Assembly: GCA_001818835.1 (NCBI GenBank)
Contig: MHKL01000022.1
Coordinates: forward strand, 298-6,844
Source: Candidatus Komeilibacteria bacterium RIFCSPLOWO2_01_FULL_45_10
GTDB taxonomy: Bacteria; Patescibacteriota; Patescibacteriia; UBA1558; UBA10009
Length of the DNA stretch: 6,547 bases
Direction of reading: 5' to 3'
This document shows, in pieces, positions 5,997-6,547 of the stretch. A program made the translations under genes and the position numbers. Each line of letters opens with the position of its first letter. The first letter of the stretch is position 1. The notes beneath the pieces are model-generated. The model was not told the origin of the DNA. It was given only the letters and a program-made list of their open reading frames with translations, and did no database searches.

Positions 5997-6547
5997 ATGA
6001 AGAAAATCATTATCGGCTTTATTGGCAAGCTTTCCGCCGGCAAAGGCACGGCCTGCGCTTATCTTAAAGAAAAACACCAGGCGCAAGTCCTGATGTTTTC
6101 CCGGATTTTAAGGGATATTTTAGACCGACTTTATTTGCCGCAGAGCCGCGATAATATGCAGAATCTTTCGCAGTCGCTTAGGGAAACCTTTGGGCAGGAT
6201 GCTTTGGCCAAAGTCATTGCCGCTGACGCTGAACGTTCAGAAGCTCCAATGGTGGCCATTGACGGCATTAGGCGGCCTAAAGACATGGAATTTTTAAAGA
6301 AGTCGGACAATTTTCAGCTGGTGTTTATTGAGGCCGACCAAAAACTCCGCTACGAAAGGGTTTTAGGCCGCGGACAAAACGCCGGCGAAAGCCAGATTTC
6401 TTTTGAACAATTTAAAGAAAACGAAAAAGCCGAAGCCGAGTCCCTAATTGACGAAGTCAGAAAGGAAGCCAAATTTACCATTGCCAACAACGGCACCCCA
6501 GAAGAGCTTTACCAGCAAATTGAATTAATTTTAACCAAGATTAAATA
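5997..6547 (+). CDS. P-loop nucleotide-kinase-like protein (substrate unknown)
   Basis: The frame from the ATG at 5997 gives 183 residues and is still open at the window edge. The last two bases are TA, so the next base probably completes a stop; the family-like ending (EELYQQIELILTKIK) agrees. Walker A is G-K-L-S-A-G-K-G-T (10-18), the G-x-x-x-x-G-K-G-T form seen in adenylate kinase-like enzymes. Other landmarks are F-S-R-I-L-R-D (34-40), L-R-E-T-F-G (61-66), V-A-I-D-G-I-R-R-P (86-94) with D89 in a Walker-B-like position, and R118, R121 and R125 resembling a LID. The DGIR-x-P-x-D-x-E-F-L and late T-I-x-N-N-G-T pattern recalls the archaeal UPF0200 / dephospho-CoA-kinase-like proteins and phage dNMP kinases. 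Being 4 nt from a dCMP deaminase gene, a deoxynucleoside-monophosphate kinase role is the favoured inference; dephospho-CoA kinase is an alternative. Confidence 0.8.
   Translation, partial: MKKIIIGFIGKLSAGKGTACAYLKEKHQAQVLMFSRILRDILDRLYLPQSRDNMQNLSQSLRETFGQDALAKVIAADAERSEAPMVAIDGIRRPKDMEFLKKSDNFQLVFIEADQKLRYERVLGRGQNAGESQISFEQFKENEKAEAESLIDEVRKEAKFTIANNGTPEELYQQIELILTKIK

Overview
The window reads as a stretch of housekeeping chromosome from a bacterium, most likely a member of the Candidate Phyla Radiation (Patescibacteria, Parcubacteria-like). That placement is an inference. It rests on moderate GC content, almost no Shine-Dalgarno sequences before the genes, small compact proteins, a broken-up ribosomal/transcription operon, and spacers filled with degenerate ATTCG/TTATTAG-type repeats and short CCGCC-TWT-GGCGG hairpins. 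The standard genetic code fits: TGA ends the dCMP deaminase gene at its expected length and does not occur inside any of the genes.

Layout, all genes on the + strand. (1) 1-2016: gyrB, missing only a few N-terminal codons, with an unusual low-complexity insert in the Toprim region that contains a perfect short palindrome. (2) 2072-2989: a CorA-family magnesium/divalent cation channel, followed by an imperfect-hairpin terminator. (3) 3065-3239: a non-coding or leader region holding the only perfect Shine-Dalgarno sequence I found near a potential start, a possible 22-23 codon micro-ORF that runs into a terminator-like hairpin, and a nested palindrome just before secE. (4) 3240-5270: secE, nusG, rplK (L11) and rplA (L1), the conserved transcription/translocation/ribosome block, with a 130-nt hairpin-rich spacer between rplK and rplA. 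It ends in a strong intrinsic terminator whose loop carries a 109-bp palindromic element. (5) 5422-6547: a good sigma70-type promoter drives a dCMP deaminase (ComEB-like) and, 4 nt downstream, a P-loop nucleotide-kinase-like gene. The window ends two bases into what is probably that gene's stop codon.

Functionally, SecE (protein export), NusG (elongation and transcription-translation coupling) and L11/L1 (GTPase centre and L1 stalk) form the usual growth-related cluster. Unlike the E. coli arrangement, rplJ, rplL and rpoBC do not follow. The last two genes form a separate probable deoxynucleotide-salvage unit: dCMP to dUMP, plus a kinase of undetermined substrate.

I do not see a defence system, mobile gene, CRISPR array, rRNA or tRNA. 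The points worth a second look are the palindromic elements (one inside gyrB, one inside a terminator loop, one abutting secE) and the structured leader with a micro-ORF upstream of secE.
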